DNA from: Streptomyces sp. NBC_00683 | GTDB lineage: Bacteria > Actinomycetota > Actinomycetes > Streptomycetales > Streptomycetaceae | Assembly: GCF_036226745.1 (NCBI RefSeq) | Contig: NZ_CP109013.1 | Coordinates: 1,984,001-2,048,000 of the forward strand | DNA length: 64,000 nt | Direction of reading: 5' to 3' | Shown: positions 61,672 to 64,000 of the stretch, one piece after another | Position numbering within the stretch: position 1 is the stretch's first letter | How the letters are laid out: every line of letters starts with the position of its first letter | Position numbers and translations under genes: made by a program | The notes under the pieces: generated by a model | What the model was told of the DNA's origin: nothing | The model's input: only the letters and a program-made list of their open reading frames with translations | The model's database searches: none

Positions 61672-62331
61672 ATGGCTCCGGCTCAGGGACAATTCTCCGA
61701 TCATTCCGATGGCGCTGACACCAAGAAGAGTGCGGAGGGTGATTCCGTCCCACCCGCGTTCCGGTCGGCTGTCGATGCGCTCCGCTCCGCGCGTCTTCGA
61801 CCAGAACTCGAGGTCGAGCCGACACGACCGCCCCAGCGGCTCGCCCCGCATGCGTACGCCCTGGAGGCCGCGGTCGTCGACGGAGAGGACGATCTGGCCG
61901 ACGGCCGCCTCGTGCTGCTGCACGATCCGTCCGGGCACGACGCCTGGCAGGGCACCTTCCGCCTGGTGACGCTCGTACGGGCGGAACTGGAACCTGAGAT
62001 GGCGGCCGATCCGCTGCTGCCCGAGGTGTGCTGGTCCTGGCTGACGGGTGCGCTGGACGCGCGCGGACTGTCGTACGGCGAAGCGGGCGGCACGGTGACC
62101 CGCGCCGGATCGCACTACTTCGGCTCGCTGGCCGAGCGCCGTCCGGCGACCCAGATCGAGATCCGGGCCTCCTGGACGCCCCGCGAGGGGCGCGGCGGGG
62201 TGCCGGACGTGGCCGGTCACCTGGTCGCGTGGGGTGATCTGCTCTGCCAGATCGCCGGCCTGCCGCCGTCGGGCACGTCCGACGCGGCGGTGGTGACCCT
62301 GCCTCAGCGGCGCGGTCCACAGGTGTCGTAA
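61672..62331 (+). CDS. DUF3000 domain protein
   Basis: A 219-residue soluble actinobacterial protein, divergent from hemE. Characteristic parts are VPPAFRSAVDALRSARLRPE, RLAPHAYALEAAV, LLHDPSGHDAWQGTFRLV and GHLVAWGDLLCQIAGLPP. DUF3000 proteins are conserved next to hemE in actinobacteria but have no known activity. TACTCT ends 7 bp before the ATG and no Shine-Dalgarno site is visible, so the mRNA may be leaderless. Confidence 0.88.
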   Translation: MAPAQGQFSDHSDGADTKKSAEGDSVPPAFRSAVDALRSARLRPELEVEPTRPPQRLAPHAYALEAAVVDGEDDLADGRLVLLHDPSGHDAWQGTFRLVTLVRAELEPEMAADPLLPEVCWSWLTGALDARGLSYGEAGGTVTRAGSHYFGSLAERRPATQIEIRASWTPREGRGGVPDVAGHLVAWGDLLCQIAGLPPSGTSDAAVVTLPQRRGPQVS

Positions 62332-62348
62332 CACCGCGTCGCCCCAGG

Positions 62349-62381
62349 GAGAGCCGGCCGCTCAGAGGCCGGCTCTCTTTT
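62349..62381 (+). terminator. Intrinsic terminator of the DUF3000 gene
   Basis: Stem GAGAGCCGGCC (62349-62359) and GGCCGGCTCTC (62367-62377), loop of 7 nt, followed at once by TTTT. This is a textbook Rho-independent terminator and isolates the whiI promoter downstream. Confidence 0.88.
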
Positions 62382-62443
62382 CGTACAATCGATCGCGCGT
62401 CCTATTTGCCCGAATTGTTACTCATCAAATCGTGATCTTCCTC

Positions 62444-62471
62444 TAAAGGAGGACGGGTCTGCTGCCGAAGA
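62444..62471 (+). promoter_or_regulatory. Candidate sigma-WhiG promoter of whiI
   Basis: TAAA (62444-62447), 16 bp, then GCCGAAGA (62464-62471) matches the sigma-WhiG/flagellar-type consensus TAAA-N15/16-GCCGATAA at all four -35 bases and six of eight -10 bases. It lies about 80 bp before the whiI start. whiI is a known WhiG target in S. coelicolor, which supports the assignment. Confidence 0.72.
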
Positions 62472-62549
62472 GGTCAATGACCCTTCAAGCACGGTTCGCC
62501 CCGGCTTCATCCCCGAGCCGGCCCGTCCCGCCACTCCCCAGGAGGCCTG

Positions 62550-63212
62550 GTGTCCGTTCTCCTCGAGCAGCCCGCAAGCCTGGTCGCCTACCGCCCGAAC
62601 AAGCCGACGGCCATGGTCGTCGTGGCCGACCCGCGCGTCCGTTCCACCGTCACCCGCCATCTGTGGGCACTCGGAGTACGTGACGTCATCGAGGCGTCGT
62701 CCATCGCGGAGGCCCGCCCCCGCGTCGGCAACCCCCGCGACATCTGCGTTGCCGACGTCCACCTGCCCGACGGTTCCGGGCTGACCCTGCTGTCCGAGAC
62801 CCGAGCCGCCGGCTGGCCGAACGGCCTCGCCCTCTCCGCCGCCGATGACATCGGCGCCGTTCGCAACGCCCTCGCGGGCGGCGTGAAGGGCTACGTCGTC
62901 ACCGGCACCCGAACCAACATCGGTCACCCCACCCGCCCCGGCGTCGCACCGATCGGCGCCAATGCCGCCCGTATGCACCGTCGGCCTCCCGGTTCCCCGA
63001 GCCACCCGGGCGGCTACCGCGAACTGTCCGGCCGTGAGGTGGAGGTACTCCGCCTGGTCGCCGAAGGCCAGTCCAACAAGGCCATCGGCGTCTCCATGGG
63101 CCTCTCCGCCCTCACCGTCAAGAGCCACCTCGCCCGCATCGCCCGCAAGCTCGGCACCGGAGACCGAGCGGGAATGGTCGCCGTCGCCCTGCGGACGGGC
63201 ATCATCCACTGA
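62550..63212 (+). CDS. whiI: Sporulation response regulator WhiI
   Basis: A 220-residue NarL/LuxR-type response regulator that I recognise as WhiI (SCO6029 in S. coelicolor), which partners with BldM to activate late sporulation genes. The receiver domain (20-130) is atypical: only one Asp (D27) where two are usual, D69 at the phosphorylation position (VADVHLPDGSG), S96, K113. The C-terminal helix-turn-helix (about 155-215) reads LSGREVEVLRLVAEGQSNKA and LSALTVKSHLARIARKL. GTG start at 62550 with GGAGG upstream; a sigma-WhiG-like promoter precedes it. Confidence 0.9.
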   Translation: MSVLLEQPASLVAYRPNKPTAMVVVADPRVRSTVTRHLWALGVRDVIEASSIAEARPRVGNPRDICVADVHLPDGSGLTLLSETRAAGWPNGLALSAADDIGAVRNALAGGVKGYVVTGTRTNIGHPTRPGVAPIGANAARMHRRPPGSPSHPGGYRELSGREVEVLRLVAEGQSNKAIGVSMGLSALTVKSHLARIARKLGTGDRAGMVAVALRTGIIH

Positions 63213-63267
63213 CCCCGTCCCGAGGTGCGTGCACAGATGCGTACCAGGCCGGTTTACGTGCATCACC

Positions 63268-63297
63268 GCCCGTCGACGGAAGGTTCCGTCGGCGGGC
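63268..63297 (+). terminator. Terminator of whiI
   Basis: Fourteen-base arms (63268-63281 and 63284-63297) pair with one mismatch around GG, 55 bp after the whiI stop. No T-tract. Confidence 0.55.
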
Positions 63298-63326
63298 GCT
63301 GTACATACACAGATACCCTTGGCATG

Positions 63327-64000
63327 TGACCGACGCCCAAGAGACCGCAGCAGACACCTCACTGCGAACCACCGGGGGCGCCCCCCCGGACGACGTCGCC
63401 CCGGCGCCGATCCCCTTGCTCGAGCCGCGCGAGGGTATTCCCCCGGTGGTGGCGACCGACGACGCGCTGGCCGAGGTCATCGCGGCCTTCGCCGCGGGCA
63501 CCGGCCCCGTCGCCGTCGACGCCGAGCGCGCGTCCGGCTATCGCTACGGACAGCGCGCCTACCTCGTGCAGCTGCGCCGCGAGGGTGCGGGAAGCGCGCT
63601 GATCGACCCGGTCGGCTGCCCGGACCTGTCGGGACTGGGCGAGGTCCTCACCGACACCGAGTGGATCCTGCACGCCGCCACCCAGGACCTGCCCTGTCTG
63701 CGCGACATAGGCATGGTCCCCACCTCGCTCTTCGACACGGAGCTCGCCGGACGACTGGCGGGATTCCCGCGGGTCGGCCTCGGCGCCATAGTCGAGAACG
63801 TGCTCGGTTACGCCCTGGAGAAGGGCCACTCCGCGGTCGACTGGTCCACCCGCCCGCTGCCCGACCCGTGGCTGCGCTACGCCGCGCTCGACGTCGAGCT
63901 GCTGGTCGACCTGCGCGACGCCCTGGAGGAGGAGCTGGACCGGCAGGGCAAGCTGGAGTGGGCCCGGGAGGAGTTCGACGCTATCGCCTCGGCGCCGCCC
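63327..64000 (+). CDS. rnd: Ribonuclease D, N-terminal part (runs off right edge)
   Basis: The first 224 codons of a 3'-5' exoribonuclease of the DEDDy type, which trims tRNA and other stable RNA precursors. Metal-binding residues are D65 and E67 (AVDAERASG), D121 (HAATQDLPCL) and Y185/D189 (YAALDVELLVDL). The HRDC region is outside the window. GTG start at 63327; TACCCT ends 6 bp upstream and there is no Shine-Dalgarno site, suggesting a leaderless transcript. Confidence 0.92.

Overview
The window looks like a Streptomyces chromosome. Base composition is very GC-rich (46 of 60 bases at 20041-20100 are G or C), GTG starts are frequent, and the right end carries the Streptomyces sporulation regulator whiI between hemE/DUF3000 and ribonuclease D. 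The species cannot be named from the sequence alone. No rRNA, tRNA, CRISPR array, insertion sequence or integrase was seen.

Layout. (1) 1-9.7 kb is accessory or regulatory: the N-terminal part of a Ser/Thr kinase, two MarR regulators with a DHA2 drug-efflux pump, a DeoR regulator divergent from a YbjJ-like MFS transporter, an alpha/beta hydrolase that appears to lack its catalytic His, and a GAP1-type conflict-system protein. (2) 9.76-39.2 kb is one continuous minus-strand operon of 20 genes for an extracellular-type contractile injection system (eCIS). Transcription runs from right to left: sheath, tube, T4-type baseplate protein, disordered protein, Pvc16 cap, AAA+ ATPase, small protein, a 2124-residue giant, a candidate immunity gene, then the split Pvc7-like and Pvc8-like baseplate/spike genes, PAAR tip, gp25, two large baseplate assembly proteins, two tail-end proteins and a peptidoglycan amidase. 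Most neighbours overlap or nearly touch (ATGA and GTGA overlaps), so they are probably translationally coupled. (3) 39.2-51.2 kb is housekeeping: msrB, murC, a RibD-type reductase, zapE, OsmC, a PhoX phosphatase, a secreted polysaccharide deacetylase, a fused ABC transporter, an AIM24 protein and a PTH2-type protein. (4) 51.3-55.5 kb holds a DUF4142 protein followed by a DUF692 (MNIO) oxidase and two TIGR04222 membrane proteins, one of which ends in a Ser/Gly/Cys repeat tail. (5) 55.7-64 kb holds hemQ, hemG and hemE, a DUF4349 lipoprotein, a CoA-disulfide-reductase-like enzyme, a DUF3000 protein, whiI and the start of rnd.

The two most interesting systems are as follows. First, the eCIS giant carries an N-terminal DUF4157 domain with HELLH and a C-terminal His-Me-finger-like nuclease. 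The nuclease tip and the next gene have clearly lower GC than their neighbours, which suggests a swappable toxin/immunity cassette inside a structural operon. Second, the DUF692-TIGR04222 pair looks like a ribosomal-peptide modification system whose substrate is a membrane-anchored protein with eight evenly spaced cysteines in its tail.

Limits: family assignments come from motif recognition without searches. Start codons were chosen from Shine-Dalgarno sites, overlaps and family length. Terminators and promoters were found by eye.
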